Shown: positions 1 through 12,056, counted from the first letter of the stretch. The stretch: 34,652 nucleotides of DNA from an uncultured Granulosicoccaceae bacterium (GCA_937922015.1 CAKZVB010000263.1:1-34652), one strand, 5' to 3'. A program made the numbers and translations. Notes: a model not told the origin generated them from the letters alone.

Positions 1-1767
1 GGTATTGGCAAAGGTCATCTGGTCAAAGAGATTGACGCGCTTGGCGGTGTGATGGCGCGGGCAGCCGATAAGGCCGGTATACATATCAGAACCCTGAATG
101 CGCGCAAGGGACCCGCGGTCAGGGCAACCCGGGCGCAGGCTGATCGGGCGCTGTATCGTGCGGCAATTCGAAGTGCTGTGGAAAATCAGGCCGGGTTACA
201 AATGTTTCAACAGGGTGTTGACGATCTCATTGTCGATGGGGATCGCTGTACTGGTGTGGTGACACAATCCGGTTTGCGATTCACAGCTCACACTGTGGTC
301 CTGACCGTAGGCACTTTTCTGGGTGGCAAAATCCATATCGGTGATATTCAACAGTCCGGTGGGCGGGCCGGGGATGCGCCCTCGGTGGCTCTGGCAGAAC
401 GTTTGCGAGACATGCCTTTTCGGGTTGCTCGCCTAAAGACAGGTACACCACCCAGAATTGACGGGCGCAGTATTGATTATTCGAAACTTGAAGAACAACC
501 AGGTGATTCACCGCGGCCGGTGTTCTCATACCTTGGCAGTCACGATGATCACCCGCCACAAATGGTGTGTCATATCACCCATACCAATAGTCGTACACAC
601 GAAATAATTCGCGACAACCTGCAAAAATCTGCCATGTACTCCGGCAACATAGAAGGTGTTGGTCCGCGTTATTGTCCGTCGATAGAAGATAAAGTCGTGC
701 GTTTCGCAGACAAAGACTCACATCAGATCTTTATTGAACCGGAAGGATTAAACACGCACGAAATTTATCCCAACGGAATATCAACCAGTCTGCCGTTTGA
801 AGTACAGCTTGATTACGTTCACAGCATAGCGGGCTTTGAGAACGCCCACATAACGCGTGCGGGCTATGCCATAGAATATGACTTTTTTGATCCTCGTGAT
901 TTGCAGTCCACTCTGGAAACCAAATTTGTCAAAAACCTCTATTTTGCAGGGCAGATTAACGGCACTACCGGTTACGAAGAAGCGGCGGCGCAAGGGTTGA
1001 TCGCGGGGCTTAATGCAGCACGTGCAGCCAGGCAGCTGCCGGGGTGGACCCCACGACGTGATGAGGCATACATCGGTGTGTTGATCGATGATCTGATAAC
1101 TCGCGGTACGCTTGAGCCTTATCGAATGTTCACCAGCCGTGCAGAGTATCGACTGATGCTGCGCGAAGATAATGCAGATCTGCGCTTGACTGAAAAAGGC
1201 CATGAGCTTGGACTGGTCAGCGAAAATCGATGGACGCGGTTTACTGCAAAACGCCAGCAAATAGAACAGACGCGTGATTCGTTGTCTGCCTTTTTCATTC
1301 GAACAGATACGGAAGAAGCTTCGTTGCTTGCTGATAAATTCAATATAGCGGTGCAAAAGGACCAGCACGTGATAGATCTTTTACGTCGTCCGGAAGTTAA
1401 CTGTCACGGACTGTATGAGCTCTTCCCGGATAAATTTGCAAGCCACGATCCATCGGTGCATGAACAGGTGGAGATTCAGGTTCGCTATCAGGGTTACATT
1501 GATCGGCAGCTCGATGAAGTCAGCCGTCAGAGCAAACAGGGTGAAACACGTATCCCTGATTCAATCGATTATTCCCGGGTAAGTGGCTTGTCTTCCGAGG
1601 CTTGTCAAAAATTGTCGGATCATCGACCTGAAACAATTGGCCAGGCATCTCGAATTCCCGGAATTACCCCGGCCGCTGTATCGTTGTTAATGGTTAATCT
1701 GAAAAAACAAAAGCTGGCTTCAAAGAGCATTGACAGTGCAGCTGACGATCAAACAATTGCCAGTTAG
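1..1767 (+). CDS. mnmG: tRNA uridine-34 5-carboxymethylaminomethyl modification enzyme MnmG (GidA), 5'-truncated by the window edge
   Basis: FAD-dependent subunit that, with the GTPase MnmE, installs the cmnm5 group on U34 of certain tRNAs in the cytoplasm. The frame is open from base 1, so the true start and the N-terminal dinucleotide-binding glycine motif lie outside the window; the first ATG at 49 is internal. Family signatures are visible: [22 protein letters not shown], the FAD-domain stretch [16 protein letters not shown], and [17 protein letters not shown] leading to the helical C-terminal domain that binds MnmE. The gene is followed 71 bases later by rsmG, the classic gidA-gidB pair next to oriC and parAB. 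Nothing is abnormal apart from the truncation by the edge. Confidence 0.97.
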   Translation, partial: GIGKGHLVKEIDALGGVMARAADKAGIHIRTLNARKGPAVRATRAQADRALYRAAIRSAVENQAGLQMFQQGVDDLIVDGDRCTGVVTQSGLRFTAHTVVLTVGTFLGGKIHIGDIQQSGGRAGDAPSVALAERLRDMPFRVARLKTGTPPRIDGRSIDYSKLEEQPGDSPRPVFSYLGSHDDHPPQMVCHITHTNSRTHEIIRDNLQKSAMYSGNIEGVGPRYCPSIEDKVVRFADKDSHQIFIEPEGLNTHEIYPNGISTSLPFEVQLDYVHSIAGFENAHITRAGYAIEYDFFDPRDLQSTLETKFVKNLYFAGQINGTTGYEEAAAQGLIAGLNAARAARQLPGWTPRRDEAYIGVLIDDLITRGTLEPYRMFTSRAEYRLMLREDNADLRLTEKGHELGLVSENRWTRFTAKRQQIEQTRDSLSAFFIRTDTEEASLLADKFNIAVQKDQHVIDLLRRPEVNCHGLYELFPDKFASHDPSVHEQVEIQVRYQGYIDRQLDEVSRQSKQGETRIPDSIDYSRVSGLSSEACQKLSDHRPETIGQASRIPGITPAAVSLLMVNLKKQKLASKSIDSAADDQTIAS

Positions 1768-1838
1768 CTTTGCGCATCGGGAGATAATCCGGGCGATGCC
1801 AGGTGGATTTGTTTACCGCTTGATTGTAGTGGAATCTT

Positions 1839-2489
1839 ATGAGGCCTGATGACGCGTTGCTGGCTCAATTGCAGGATGGCCTGGCAGAAATGAGTCTGCC
1901 CCTGCCACCTGAATCCATGGATCAACTGATTAGCTATATTGAGTTGTTGTCCAAGTGGAATAAAACTCACAATCTGACAGCGATCAAAAGCACTGCTGAT
2001 ATGGTTCGCCGCCATTTGCTTGATTCGCTGTCGATCATTAAATTTGTCGAGGGCGAGTCTTTGCTTGATGTAGGTGCAGGGGCCGGTTTGCCGGGAATTC
2101 CGCTGGCAGTGGCGAAACCTCACCTGAATGTAACGCTTGTTGACAGTGTTCAGAAAAAAACCCGGTTTATGTCCTTTGCAGCAAATGCGCTGGGCTTGTC
2201 CAACGTGCAGGTCAGGCATCAGAGGGTCGAAGCAATGCAACACGCCCAGGGTTACCAGATGGTGGTGGCGAGAGCCTTTTCATCTGTCGACAAGCTGTGC
2301 ACACTGACCCGGCATCTGCTTGCACCTGACGGGCGTATACTGGCGATGACGGGCCAGCCACTGGAAACTGCGCAGATCCAGGATATCTCCCGTGTAACCG
2401 GTTTTGAGATTATGCACTCAGAGAAATTGTTTGTTGCCGGTGAACAGGCCATGCGCAACATAGTAGTATTGCAACGAAAGACAGGCTGA
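1839..2489 (+). CDS. rsmG: 16S rRNA (guanine-527-N7)-methyltransferase RsmG (GidB)
   Basis: Methylates N7 of G527 in the 530 loop of 16S rRNA using S-adenosylmethionine; loss of the enzyme gives low-level streptomycin resistance in several bacteria. The 216-residue length is normal. The SAM-binding glycine loop DVGAGAGLPGIPLA is at residues 77-90, preceded by the family motif KWNKTHNLTAI (39-49). A Rossmann-type core follows, including the VARAF segment. The ATG start gives a normal N terminus. It lies between mnmG and parA, the usual co-transcribed neighbourhood. A short hairpin built on CTGATAA overlaps its stop codon. Confidence 0.96.
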   Translation: MRPDDALLAQLQDGLAEMSLPLPPESMDQLISYIELLSKWNKTHNLTAIKSTADMVRRHLLDSLSIIKFVEGESLLDVGAGAGLPGIPLAVAKPHLNVTLVDSVQKKTRFMSFAANALGLSNVQVRHQRVEAMQHAQGYQMVVARAFSSVDKLCTLTRHLLAPDGRILAMTGQPLETAQIQDISRVTGFEIMHSEKLFVAGEQAMRNIVVLQRKTG

Positions 2490-2529
2490 TAATTTCTTAT
2501 CAGTCGATTCGCTGGTGGCCGCCTGATAA
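2486..2529 (+). repeat. Three copies of CTGATAA (two direct, one inverted) at the end of rsmG
   Basis: CTGATAA at 2486-2492 and its complement TTATCAG at 2497-2503 form a perfect 7-bp stem with a 4-base TTTC loop that includes the rsmG stop codon. A third copy in direct orientation is at 2523-2529, so the middle arm could pair with either flank. No T-run follows, so it is not a standard intrinsic terminator. The role is unknown. Confidence 0.5.
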
Positions 2530-2688
2530 AAGTGTGACAAATTTTTCACCGCTGCAGTCGTCAATACAAGGCGAAAAAGTGCAGGCATACAGGACGAACG
2601 TCGAGCTTTTGCAACGCAGCATTGGCGGCTGTAGCGAAGAAAAATGTTACCCTGTTAATTGAGCGGCACACCAGGCATCGGAATCAGA

Positions 2689-3513
2689 ATGGCAAGAATA
2701 ATAGCTATCGCAAATCAAAAGGGCGGGGTGGGCAAAACTACAACGGCCGTCAATCTTTGCGCGGCTCTTGGCGAAACTCAACGTAGTGTCCTGCTGATCG
2801 ATATGGATCCACAGGGCAATGCCACAACCGGATCAGGTGTTGATAAAGAATCGCTGGAGCAAAGCGCCTGTGATGTTCTGATGGGTGAAAGCAGCAGCGA
2901 GCAGGCCATTGTCTCTCCAGAGCATATTAAATTCGATGTGTTGCCATCCAACTCTGATTTGACCGCCGCCGAGGTTCAGTTGATGACCGAGCCAGGCCGT
3001 GAACAGCGTTTGACCAAAGCATTGGAAAGTGTCGCCGATCGTTACGATTACATCTATATTGATTGCCCTCCGGCGCTGAACGTACTGACGCTTAACGCAT
3101 TTGTCGCCTCTGATGGTGTGTTAATACCTATGCAGTGCGAATATTATGCGCTGGAGGGATTAACCTCACTTTTGCGAACTATTAAGCAAGTACAGGCCGC
3201 GGTAAACCCGCGACTTCGAATAGAAGGTATCCTGCGAACCATGTTTGATGGTCGCAACAAACTGAGTCACGAAGTTTCAAGCCAGCTGACTGAGCATTTC
3301 GAATCAAAAGTGTACCGCACTGTGATACCGCGAAATATCCGCCTGGCAGAGGCTCCCAGTTTTGGTCAACCTATCGTCTACTACGACAAATCTTCTCGTG
3401 GCTCGATCGCCTATCTGGCGCTGGCCGGTGAGATCATACGTCGCGAGGTCAGCAGACAGGCGGCGTCAGTCAAACCAACAACTGTTCCAGACACTGTAGT
3501 CTCCGGTGCTTAG
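2689..3513 (+). CDS. parA: Chromosome-partitioning ATPase ParA (Soj)
   Basis: Deviant-Walker-A ATPase that works with ParB-parS complexes to segregate the origin region. I place the start at the ATG at 2689 (274 residues, beginning MARIIAIANQ), not at an upstream in-frame TTG at 2659, because the family begins a few residues before the P-loop. The deviant Walker A motif KGGVGKTTT is at residues 11-19; DMDPQGNAT and DCPPALNVLTLNA (Walker B region) follow. The C-terminal RNIRLAEAPSFGQP segment is characteristic of chromosomal Soj proteins. parB follows after 48 bases, presumably in one transcript. I found no parS site in the window. Confidence 0.96.
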   Translation: MARIIAIANQKGGVGKTTTAVNLCAALGETQRSVLLIDMDPQGNATTGSGVDKESLEQSACDVLMGESSSEQAIVSPEHIKFDVLPSNSDLTAAEVQLMTEPGREQRLTKALESVADRYDYIYIDCPPALNVLTLNAFVASDGVLIPMQCEYYALEGLTSLLRTIKQVQAAVNPRLRIEGILRTMFDGRNKLSHEVSSQLTEHFESKVYRTVIPRNIRLAEAPSFGQPIVYYDKSSRGSIAYLALAGEIIRREVSRQAASVKPTTVPDTVVSGA

Positions 3514-3561
3514 CCGTTGTTATTGAGCTGAACAGAAAACGATGAAATTAAGGCTAGAAAA

Positions 3562-4539
3562 TTGGCGCAGGTAAAAAAGGGCGGTTTAGGACGCGGGTTG
3601 AGTGCACTGCTGGGTGTTGATGACGTAGCTGATGATGCGCCGGTACAGCAGCCAGTCGAAGCCCATGAAAACGTTAAGCCGCCCGCGCCAGGTGCTTCAC
3701 CCGTGGCCTCCCCGGCTAATGTAACCGCTACCGCACACGGTGTTGGCGAAACTGCCCCGGCTGACGTGGTGTCTGAAATACCAGTGGACAAAATTACCCG
3801 CGGTACTTTTCAGCCACGGCAGCATTTCGATGACGAATCTCTACAGGAACTTGCCGATTCAATTTCAGCGCAGGGGCTTATCCAGCCAATATTACTCAGG
3901 AAACGCGCTGGTGGTTATGAACTGATTGCCGGTGAACGACGCTGGCGCGCGGCGCAATTGATTGGTCTTGAAAAGATACCGGCCATTGTGCGTGAAATGG
4001 ATGACGGTACAGTGGCGGCGGTCACCCTGATTGAGAACATCCAGCGAGAAAACCTGAATCCGCTGGAAGAAGCGCGAGCGCTGCATCGATTAAAGAACGA
4101 ATTCAGCATGACTCACCAGGACGTTGCCGACGCGGTGGGACGCTCAAGAACTGCAGTTACTAACTTGATTCGTCTTCTGGATCTGGATGACCGGGTGGCG
4201 GAAATGCTTGCGTCCGGCAAAATCGAAATGGGCCATGCGCGGGCCATTCTGAGCCTGTCGAACGAGGAGCAACACATAGTGGCAATGAAAGTCTATGCCA
4301 ACGGACTTTCTGTCAGAGCTACTGAAACCATGGTTCGAGGTGGCGTCAATAAAAAACCCGCCAAAAAAGAGCTGCCAAAATCCCGGCAGAGCAGTCACAT
4401 CAAGTCACTGGAAAATGATTTGTCAGACAAGCTGGGCGCACCGGTCACTATTGCGCACAAACCGGGTAACAGGGGTACTATTACTCTGACATATAGTTCA
4501 CTCGATGAGCTCGATGGGATTCTTGCACACATAAAATAA
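3562..4539 (+). CDS. parB: Chromosome-partitioning protein ParB (Spo0J), TTG start
   Basis: parS-binding CTPase clamp protein, partner of ParA. The only plausible start is TTG at 3562: an in-frame TGA lies at 3529, no ATG or GTG intervenes, and an AAGG Shine-Dalgarno sits at 3550-3553 with 8-base spacing. The N terminus KKGGLGRGLSALLG is the ParA-interacting tail typical of chromosomal ParB. A low-complexity Pro/Ala/Val linker (about 21-70) is followed by the ParB/Srx domain with the CTP-binding box GERRWRA (124-130) and ENIQR (158-162), the helix-turn-helix (about 185-215, VGRSRTAVTNLIRLL) and a C-terminal dimerisation domain. At 325 residues it is slightly long because of the linker. Confidence 0.96.
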   Translation: MAQVKKGGLGRGLSALLGVDDVADDAPVQQPVEAHENVKPPAPGASPVASPANVTATAHGVGETAPADVVSEIPVDKITRGTFQPRQHFDDESLQELADSISAQGLIQPILLRKRAGGYELIAGERRWRAAQLIGLEKIPAIVREMDDGTVAAVTLIENIQRENLNPLEEARALHRLKNEFSMTHQDVADAVGRSRTAVTNLIRLLDLDDRVAEMLASGKIEMGHARAILSLSNEEQHIVAMKVYANGLSVRATETMVRGGVNKKPAKKELPKSRQSSHIKSLENDLSDKLGAPVTIAHKPGNRGTITLTYSSLDELDGILAHIK

Positions 4540-4644
4540 GACGCGTTAGAGCCGGGTTTGACGGTTACTTTGTGTTGATCAGGATAGAAATCGATTTGAC
4601 CCTCTGGCAGGCCGCTAAATGTGCATTATTAAGTGTAATGAAGC

Positions 4645-4673
4645 TTGACCCGTAGATACCGTCTCTTTACAAT
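4645..4673 (+). promoter_or_regulatory. Predicted sigma70-type promoter of the atp operon
   Basis: A -35 TTGACC (4645-4650) and a -10 TACAAT (4668-4673) are separated by exactly 17 bases. The start would fall near 4680, giving a leader of about 70 bases before atpI. This is the best promoter match in the 211-base parB-atpI gap and fits known transcription of atp operons from upstream of atpI. Confidence 0.7.
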
Positions 4674-4750
4674 ACCGCGCGATAGGCAGGCTTGTCTTAA
4701 CACGTGACGGAACACGATTTATAGACTATATAGTTACGGAATAAGTGATT

Positions 4751-5125
4751 ATGGCTGGGCGTAAACCACACACGGCCGTTGTCAAACGCCTGCTTTTGGT
4801 TCAATTGCTTGTGGCGGTTCTGTTTCCTCTGGCGTTACTGCCATTTGGAACGAACGCTGCATTGTCAGCTGCGGCGGGTGGCCTCGCCAGTTTGATTCCC
4901 AATTTGTATTTTGCGTATCGGGCATTTCAATTCTCGGGCGCGAGGTCCGCACAAAAAATATTGCGGTCCTTTTACGCGGGTGAAGGGGTCAAGCTCGTAT
5001 TGACAGCGCTTATTTTTGCGCTTTGTTTTATATATCTGGAAACGCTAAACGCCGCTGCGCTGTTTGGCGGGTTCATCATGGTTCAACTGGCGATATGGGT
5101 AACTCCATGGCTTGCGAATCGATAA
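4751..5125 (+). CDS. atpI: ATP synthase protein I (AtpI)
   Basis: Small hydrophobic membrane protein of the atp operon, thought to help c-ring assembly and Mg2+ handling; it is not part of the finished enzyme. I use ATG 4751 (124 residues, MAGRKPH...), not the GTG six bases earlier, because the family starts with a short basic tail. Four hydrophobic segments can be seen: around LLLVQLLVAVLFPLALL, AALSAAAGGLASLIPNLYF, LVLTALIFALCFIYL and ALFGGFIMVQLAIWV. It is the first gene after the predicted atp promoter and lies 27 bases before atpB, as in other proteobacteria. Confidence 0.92.
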   Translation: MAGRKPHTAVVKRLLLVQLLVAVLFPLALLPFGTNAALSAAAGGLASLIPNLYFAYRAFQFSGARSAQKILRSFYAGEGVKLVLTALIFALCFIYLETLNAAALFGGFIMVQLAIWVTPWLANR

Positions 5126-6010
<885 letters not shown>

Positions 6011-6036
6011 ATAGCTGACTGAAAAATTCATCACTG

Positions 6037-6353
<317 letters not shown>

Positions 6354-6354
6354 T

Positions 6355-6366
6355 GCACTTTAGTGC
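6355..6366 (+). promoter_or_regulatory. Small hairpin directly after the atpE stop codon
   Basis: GCAC (6355-6358) and GTGC (6363-6366) form a 4-bp stem with a TTTA loop one base after the atpE stop. An extra T-A closure is possible inside. It is followed by a second hairpin around the atpF Shine-Dalgarno. It may help protect the atpE message end or pause decay; this is inference from position only. Confidence 0.35.
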
Positions 6367-6373
6367 GTTTCCC

Positions 6374-6399
6374 CTCCTAACCGCAGGAGTTATCGGGTG
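6374..6399 (+). promoter_or_regulatory. Hairpin sequestering the atpF Shine-Dalgarno, with GTG start
   Basis: CTCCT (6374-6378) is the exact complement of the Shine-Dalgarno AGGAG (6385-6389); a 6-base AACCGC loop separates them. The GTG start of atpF is at 6397-6399, seven bases after the SD. A masked SD plus a GTG start should lower b-subunit synthesis relative to c, consistent with a b2:c10 complex. Confidence 0.55.
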
Positions 6400-6867
6400 A
6401 ACATTAATCTTACCCTGATCGGACAGGCGATATCGTTTGCCGGCTTCGTACTCTTTTGCATGAAATTTGTCTGGCCCCCGCTCATCGCTGCGATGAGGGA
6501 ACGTCAGGCAAATATCGCTGAAGGACTGGCTGCAGCTGAGCAAAGTGCTCAGGCGCAGGAAGAAGCTCAGGCAGAAGTGGACACCATTCTTGGTGAAGCC
6601 AGATCGCAGGCTGCAGAAATTGTCTCGCAAGCGCAGAAGCGCGGCAACGAGATCGTTGATGATGCCAAGCAAACAGCTATTTCAGAGAGTGATCGGTTGA
6701 AAGCCGGTGCGCAGGCTGAGCTTGCGCAGGATGTGGTGAGCGCCAGGGAATCCTTGCGACAGCAGGTTTCATCTATTGCGGTTTCAGGTGCAGAGAAAAT
6801 TCTCAAGCGTGAAGTCGATGCCAATGCGCACGCCAATATCCTCGATGATCTCATCGCGAAGATTTAA
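6397..6867 (+). CDS. atpF: F0F1 ATP synthase subunit b, GTG start
   Basis: Peripheral-stalk subunit: one N-terminal membrane helix and a long charged coiled coil that dimerises and holds the F1 head through delta. The GTG start at 6397 gives the family N terminus [20 protein letters not shown]; an AGGAG SD lies seven bases upstream. Residues 5-28 form the membrane helix with the usual FVWPPLI turn after it. The rest is Ala/Glu/Gln/Arg-rich heptad sequence. The 156-residue length matches E. coli AtpF. Its SD can pair with an upstream CTCCT. atpH follows 11 bases later. Confidence 0.96.
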   Translation: MNINLTLIGQAISFAGFVLFCMKFVWPPLIAAMRERQANIAEGLAAAEQSAQAQEEAQAEVDTILGEARSQAAEIVSQAQKRGNEIVDDAKQTAISESDRLKAGAQAELAQDVVSARESLRQQVSSIAVSGAEKILKREVDANAHANILDDLIAKI

Positions 6868-6878
6868 GGACACTACTT

Positions 6879-7415
6879 ATGTCTGACGACGTCACCACAG
6901 CGCGACCCTACGCCAAAGCTATTTTCCAGTTGGCGAAACAGGGATCAAACTTCGACGTATGGTCTGAGCGACTTAAGTTTTTGTCCGCTGTTGTAGCGGA
7001 CAAAAATGTTGCCCAGGCGTTGCAGGATCCAAACAGCACCGCCACAGCGAGAGCTTCACTGATCGAAAAAATTGCCGGCGATAAGCTGGATGGTGAAGCC
7101 GTTAACATGATAAGGCTTCTTGCTGAAAACGGCAGACTGGGTTCGATGAGTTCTATATCCAGTCTCTATGATGATTATCGCGCCCAGGACGAGGGCACGC
7201 TGGAAGCGGAAGTTATTTCTGCTATCGCACTTGACGATAATTATCGCGCCAAACTTAGTGAATCACTACAGCGTAAATTCAACAAGAAAGTAAACATCGT
7301 CAACACCATTGATGAGTCATTGATAGCCGGCGCTATCATTCGGGCTGGTGATGTTGTGATCGACGGATCAGTTAAAGGCAAGCTGGCACAGCTTGGCGGC
7401 AACCTGAGCGCTTAG
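6879..7415 (+). CDS. atpH: F0F1 ATP synthase subunit delta
   Basis: Sits on top of the F1 alpha3beta3 head and joins it to the b-subunit stalk (the OSCP equivalent). The 178-residue length is normal. The N-terminal helical bundle begins with TTARPYAKAIFQLAK, the family signature near the N terminus. The C-terminal part has EAEVISAIALDD, then KKVNIVNTIDESLIAGAIIRAGDVVIDGS (about residues 138-166), the conserved C-terminal motif. An AAGGA SD precedes the ATG. It lies in order between atpF and atpA with short spacings. Confidence 0.96.
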   Translation: MSDDVTTARPYAKAIFQLAKQGSNFDVWSERLKFLSAVVADKNVAQALQDPNSTATARASLIEKIAGDKLDGEAVNMIRLLAENGRLGSMSSISSLYDDYRAQDEGTLEAEVISAIALDDNYRAKLSESLQRKFNKKVNIVNTIDESLIAGAIIRAGDVVIDGSVKGKLAQLGGNLSA

Positions 7416-7463
7416 CGGAAAACGCAGCGACAGGTGACAGAATACATTTAGAGGACGACATCA

Positions 7464-9005
7464 ATGCAACTCAACCCATCTGAAATCAGCGAGCTGATCA
7501 AAGAGCGGATAGGTAACTTCGAGGCCTCTTCAGAGGCACGCACCGAAGGTACTATCGTCAGCTTGTCGGACGGTATCGCAAAAATCCATGGCCTGACAGA
7601 TGCAATGTCAGGTGAAATGATCGAATTGCCCGGTAACACTTACGCGCTGGCGATGAACCTTGAACGCGATTCAGTTGGCGCGGTAATTCTTGGTGCATAC
7701 GGTCACATCAAAGAAGGCGACAAGGTACGTTGTACCGGTCGAATTCTTGAAGTACCAGTCGGTGAAGCGTTGCTTGGACGCGTTGTTAACGCACTGGGTG
7801 AGCCGATCGACGGCAAAGGTCCTATCGCCACTGATCAGACATCACCGATCGAAAAGGTAGCACCGGGTGTAATTTGGCGTAAGTCGGTAGATCAGCCGGT
7901 ACAAACCGGTTTGAAATCAATTGACTCCATGGTACCGATTGGTCGCGGACAACGAGAATTGATTATCGGTGACAGACAGACCGGTAAAACCGCGGTTGCT
8001 ATTGACACCATCATTAACCAGAAAGACACCGGTGTTAAGTGTATTTACGTAGCGATTGGTCAGAAGCAATCAACTATCGCTAACGTTGTAACGAAGCTTG
8101 AAGAACACGGTGCGTTATCAAATACGATTATTGTGGCAGCCGGCGCATCAGAGTCTGCAGCGATGAACTTTATCGCACCTTACTCTGGTTGCTCTATGGG
8201 TGAATACTTCCGCGATGTCGGTGAAGATGCGTTGATCGTTTATGACGATCTGACCAAACAGGCATGGGGCTATAGACAGGTATCGTTGTTACTGCGTCGT
8301 CCTCCCGGTCGCGAAGCATACCCTGGTGATGTTTTCTATCTCCACTCCAGACTCCTTGAGCGTGCGGCTCGTGTTTCTGAAGAGTACGTGGAAAAAGAGA
8401 CCAATGGTCGTGTGAAAGGCAAGACCGGCTCATTAACGGCGCTGCCGATTATTGAAACACAGGCCGGTGACGTATCCGCGTTCGTACCAACTAACGTAAT
8501 TTCAATTACCGATGGTCAGATCTTCCTTGAAAGTGATCTGTTCAACGCTGGTATCCGTCCTGCGATTAACGCCGGTCTATCAGTGTCTCGAGTTGGTGGT
8601 GCGGCACAGACCAAAATCATTAAGAAACTAGGTGGCGGTATTCGACTGGCACTTGCACAGTATCGGGAACTGGCGGCATTTGCTCAGTTCGCATCAGATC
8701 TTGATGAAGCGACTCGTAAGCAGTTAGAACGTGGTCAGCGAGTTACTGAATTAATGAAGCAGAAGCAGTATTCGCCTCTTAACGTTGGTGAGATGGCTAT
8801 TTCACTTTACGCCGCGAACGAAGGTTATCTCGATAACCTGGACGTGACTAAGGTGGTTCCTTTTGAAGAGGGCCTGCACGCACACATTCGTTCAAGTCAC
8901 TCAGCGATTCTTGACACAATCAATGAGAAGGGTGACTACAACGACGATATCGAAGCCGGTATGAAAGCCGCCATCGATGACTTCGTCGCCAATGGTGTCT
9001 ACTAA
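7464..9005 (+). CDS. atpA: F0F1 ATP synthase subunit alpha
   Basis: Non-catalytic nucleotide-binding subunit of F1. The 513-residue length equals the E. coli protein. The Walker A motif GDRQTGKT is at about residues 169-176 and the family signature [17 protein letters not shown] is in the C-terminal half. The N-terminal beta barrel ([17 protein letters not shown]) and the C-terminal helical domain are both intact. A GAGGA SD lies just upstream of the ATG. It is the largest gene of the operon, and nothing in it is anomalous. Confidence 0.98.
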   Translation: MQLNPSEISELIKERIGNFEASSEARTEGTIVSLSDGIAKIHGLTDAMSGEMIELPGNTYALAMNLERDSVGAVILGAYGHIKEGDKVRCTGRILEVPVGEALLGRVVNALGEPIDGKGPIATDQTSPIEKVAPGVIWRKSVDQPVQTGLKSIDSMVPIGRGQRELIIGDRQTGKTAVAIDTIINQKDTGVKCIYVAIGQKQSTIANVVTKLEEHGALSNTIIVAAGASESAAMNFIAPYSGCSMGEYFRDVGEDALIVYDDLTKQAWGYRQVSLLLRRPPGREAYPGDVFYLHSRLLERAARVSEEYVEKETNGRVKGKTGSLTALPIIETQAGDVSAFVPTNVISITDGQIFLESDLFNAGIRPAINAGLSVSRVGGAAQTKIIKKLGGGIRLALAQYRELAAFAQFASDLDEATRKQLERGQRVTELMKQKQYSPLNVGEMAISLYAANEGYLDNLDVTKVVPFEEGLHAHIRSSHSAILDTINEKGDYNDDIEAGMKAAIDDFVANGVY

Positions 9006-9048
9006 CCTGTGTTAATAGATAACCCCTTAGAGATTAGGCGGGACTGAT

Positions 9049-9912
9049 ATGGCAGGCGCCAAAGAAATACGTACCAAGATCGGAAGCATCAAGAACACGC
9101 AGAAGATCACTAAGGCCATGGAAATGGTTGCAGCAAGCAAAATGCGCAAAGCGCAGGACCGCATGGCTGCAACTCGACCCTATGCTCGTAAAATGCGTAG
9201 TGTAGTCGGCCACCTGGCTGCGGGTAATGTTGAATACAAACATCCCTATCTGCTTGATCGCGAAAACGTTCAACGGGTAGGTTTTATAGTGGTATCTACA
9301 GATCGCGGTCTTTGCGGTGGTTTGAACATTAACTGTTTTAAGGGCGCTGTCGCAATGATGCGAGAGTACTCGGAGCAGGGTGTTGAAATTGATGTTTGCA
9401 CTATCGGCAAAAAAGCACAGAGCTTCTTTAAGCGACTGGGTAGTAATATCGTTGCCGATAAGGCTGGCCTTGGTGATGCACCTAAGCTTGGTGATCTTAT
9501 TGGTACGGTTAAAGTCATGCTGGATGCTTATGATGAAGGCCGTATTGATCGCCTGTATATCGCTCAAAACGAATTTGTAAATACCATGACTCAAAGCCCG
9601 AGTGTTGATCAGCTGATCCCTGTTGAAGCGGATTCTGATGATCGTCTAAAGCACCACTGGGACTATATATATGAGCCTGATTCCAAGACAGTTCTGGATC
9701 AGCTTATGAAACGCTACATTGAATCGCTGGTGTATCAGGCGGTGGTTGAGAACGGTGCCTGCGAAATGGCAGCACGAATGGTTGCGATGAAAAGTGCGAC
9801 GGATAATGCCGGCGATATCATCAATGATTTGCAACTTGTCTATAACAAAGCACGTCAGGCTGCGATTACTCAGGAAATATCCGAGATTATCGGCGGCGCG
9901 GCAGCGGTTTAA
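9049..9912 (+). CDS. atpG: F0F1 ATP synthase subunit gamma
   Basis: Central rotor shaft of F1. The N-terminal helix has the family pattern [20 protein letters not shown] followed by [15 protein letters not shown]. The Rossmann-like middle has [11 protein letters not shown]. The C-terminal helix ends with [29 protein letters not shown], the signature that contacts alpha3beta3. The 287-residue length is normal. It lies between atpA and atpD in the standard order, with a GGCGGGA-type SD. Confidence 0.97.
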   Translation: MAGAKEIRTKIGSIKNTQKITKAMEMVAASKMRKAQDRMAATRPYARKMRSVVGHLAAGNVEYKHPYLLDRENVQRVGFIVVSTDRGLCGGLNINCFKGAVAMMREYSEQGVEIDVCTIGKKAQSFFKRLGSNIVADKAGLGDAPKLGDLIGTVKVMLDAYDEGRIDRLYIAQNEFVNTMTQSPSVDQLIPVEADSDDRLKHHWDYIYEPDSKTVLDQLMKRYIESLVYQAVVENGACEMAARMVAMKSATDNAGDIINDLQLVYNKARQAAITQEISEIIGGAAAV

Positions 9913-9920
9913 AAGATTAA

Positions 9921-11318
<1,398 letters not shown>

Positions 11319-11349
11319 TTGGCTACAGTAAAGAACAGAGGTAAGGCCA

Positions 11350-11766
11350 ATGGCTAATACCATGCAGGTTGATATCGTTAGCGCGGAGGAGGAAATCTTC
11401 TCCGGCGAAGCGCAGATGCTGGTGGTTTCCGCAGAAATGGGTGACGTCGGTATCGCACCGGGTCACGCGCCGTTTATCTCAGGGATCAAACCCGGAGAAA
11501 TCACCCTGATCACAGAGGGCGAAGAACAGCACTTCTATGTGTCCGGCGGCATGATGGAAGCACAACCACATATTGTGACTGTTCTGGCAGATACTGCTAT
11601 CCGCGCGGACGATCTTGATGAAGCAGAAGCAACACAGGCAAAAGAACGTGCCGAAGAGTTGTTGAAAGAGACAACCGGTACTGCAGACTATGCTGCAGCT
11701 GCAGCTGAACTCGCAGAGGCCTCTGCAAGATTAATGGTGCTGAAGAAGATGCGCGGCGTTAAGTAA
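11350..11766 (+). CDS. atpC: F0F1 ATP synthase subunit epsilon
   Basis: Rotor subunit that couples gamma to the c-ring and inhibits ATP hydrolysis. The 138 residues form an N-terminal beta sandwich (MQVDIVSAEEEIFSGEA, then GDVGIAPGHAPFISGIKPGE) and a C-terminal two-helix domain rich in Ala and Glu (about 90-138), which is the inhibitory part. It is the last gene of the operon; a hairpin terminator starts nine bases after the stop. Confidence 0.96.
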   Translation: MANTMQVDIVSAEEEIFSGEAQMLVVSAEMGDVGIAPGHAPFISGIKPGEITLITEGEEQHFYVSGGMMEAQPHIVTVLADTAIRADDLDEAEATQAKERAEELLKETTGTADYAAAAAELAEASARLMVLKKMRGVK

Positions 11767-11774
11767 ATGTGTTA

Positions 11775-11806
11775 CTGCGCCGGCCATCGGCGCAGATTTG
11801 TTGTAT
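11775..11806 (+). terminator. Predicted rho-independent terminator of the atp operon
   Basis: A perfect 8-bp GC-rich stem, CTGCGCCG (11775-11782) with CGGCGCAG (11788-11795), has a GCCAT loop and is followed by ATTTGTTGTATT. The T-tract is interrupted but T-rich. It lies nine bases past the atpC stop, as expected for the operon end. Confidence 0.7.
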
Positions 11807-11888
11807 TCCCTTCCTGGCTAACCAGCAAGCACTGATCGCTACGTCAGATGCTCCTCTGATTGATGGTTCCAATTAATCACTTTTCTGG

Positions 11889-12056
11889 TCAAAAGGCTGC
11901 GATGTTTTGCAGCAGATAGAAAGTCACCCCTGTCAGAGATACTAATAGAGCCGCGTTGATGGCTAGATTCAGTGTCAATTGAATCACCCCGATAAGCGGG
12001 TGATCTCGCTTGACTGCGCGTAATTTCAGGCGCATTCGGTAGGCTGATATTCCCAT
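11889..12056 (-). CDS. Possible small single-pass membrane protein (55 residues)
   Basis: I do not recognise this ORF. From the ATG at 12056 it encodes a basic N terminus (MGISAYRMRLKLRAVKRDHP) followed by about 27 hydrophobic residues (LIGVIQLTLNLAINAALLVS, then LTGVTFYLLQ), the pattern of an N-in single-pass membrane protein. A GGAAG sits about seven bases upstream on the minus strand. An alternative ATG at 12101 adds 15 residues without an SD. It is antisense to its flanking operons and alone in the gap. It could also be a chance ORF; codon bias and conservation are not known. Confidence 0.3.
   Translation of the reverse strand: MGISAYRMRLKLRAVKRDHPLIGVIQLTLNLAINAALLVSLTGVTFYLLQNIAAF

Noticed and set aside
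1540-1560. TGAAACACGT within mnmG as a possible parS-like site
   Set aside because: Only part of the 16-base parS palindrome matches. I scanned for near-complete TGTTTCACGTGAAACA forms near parAB and found none.
2659-2688. Ten-residue upstream extension of ParA from TTG 2659
   Set aside because: The ATG at 2689 gives the normal family N terminus; the extension is Gly/Pro-rich and unlike known ParA proteins.
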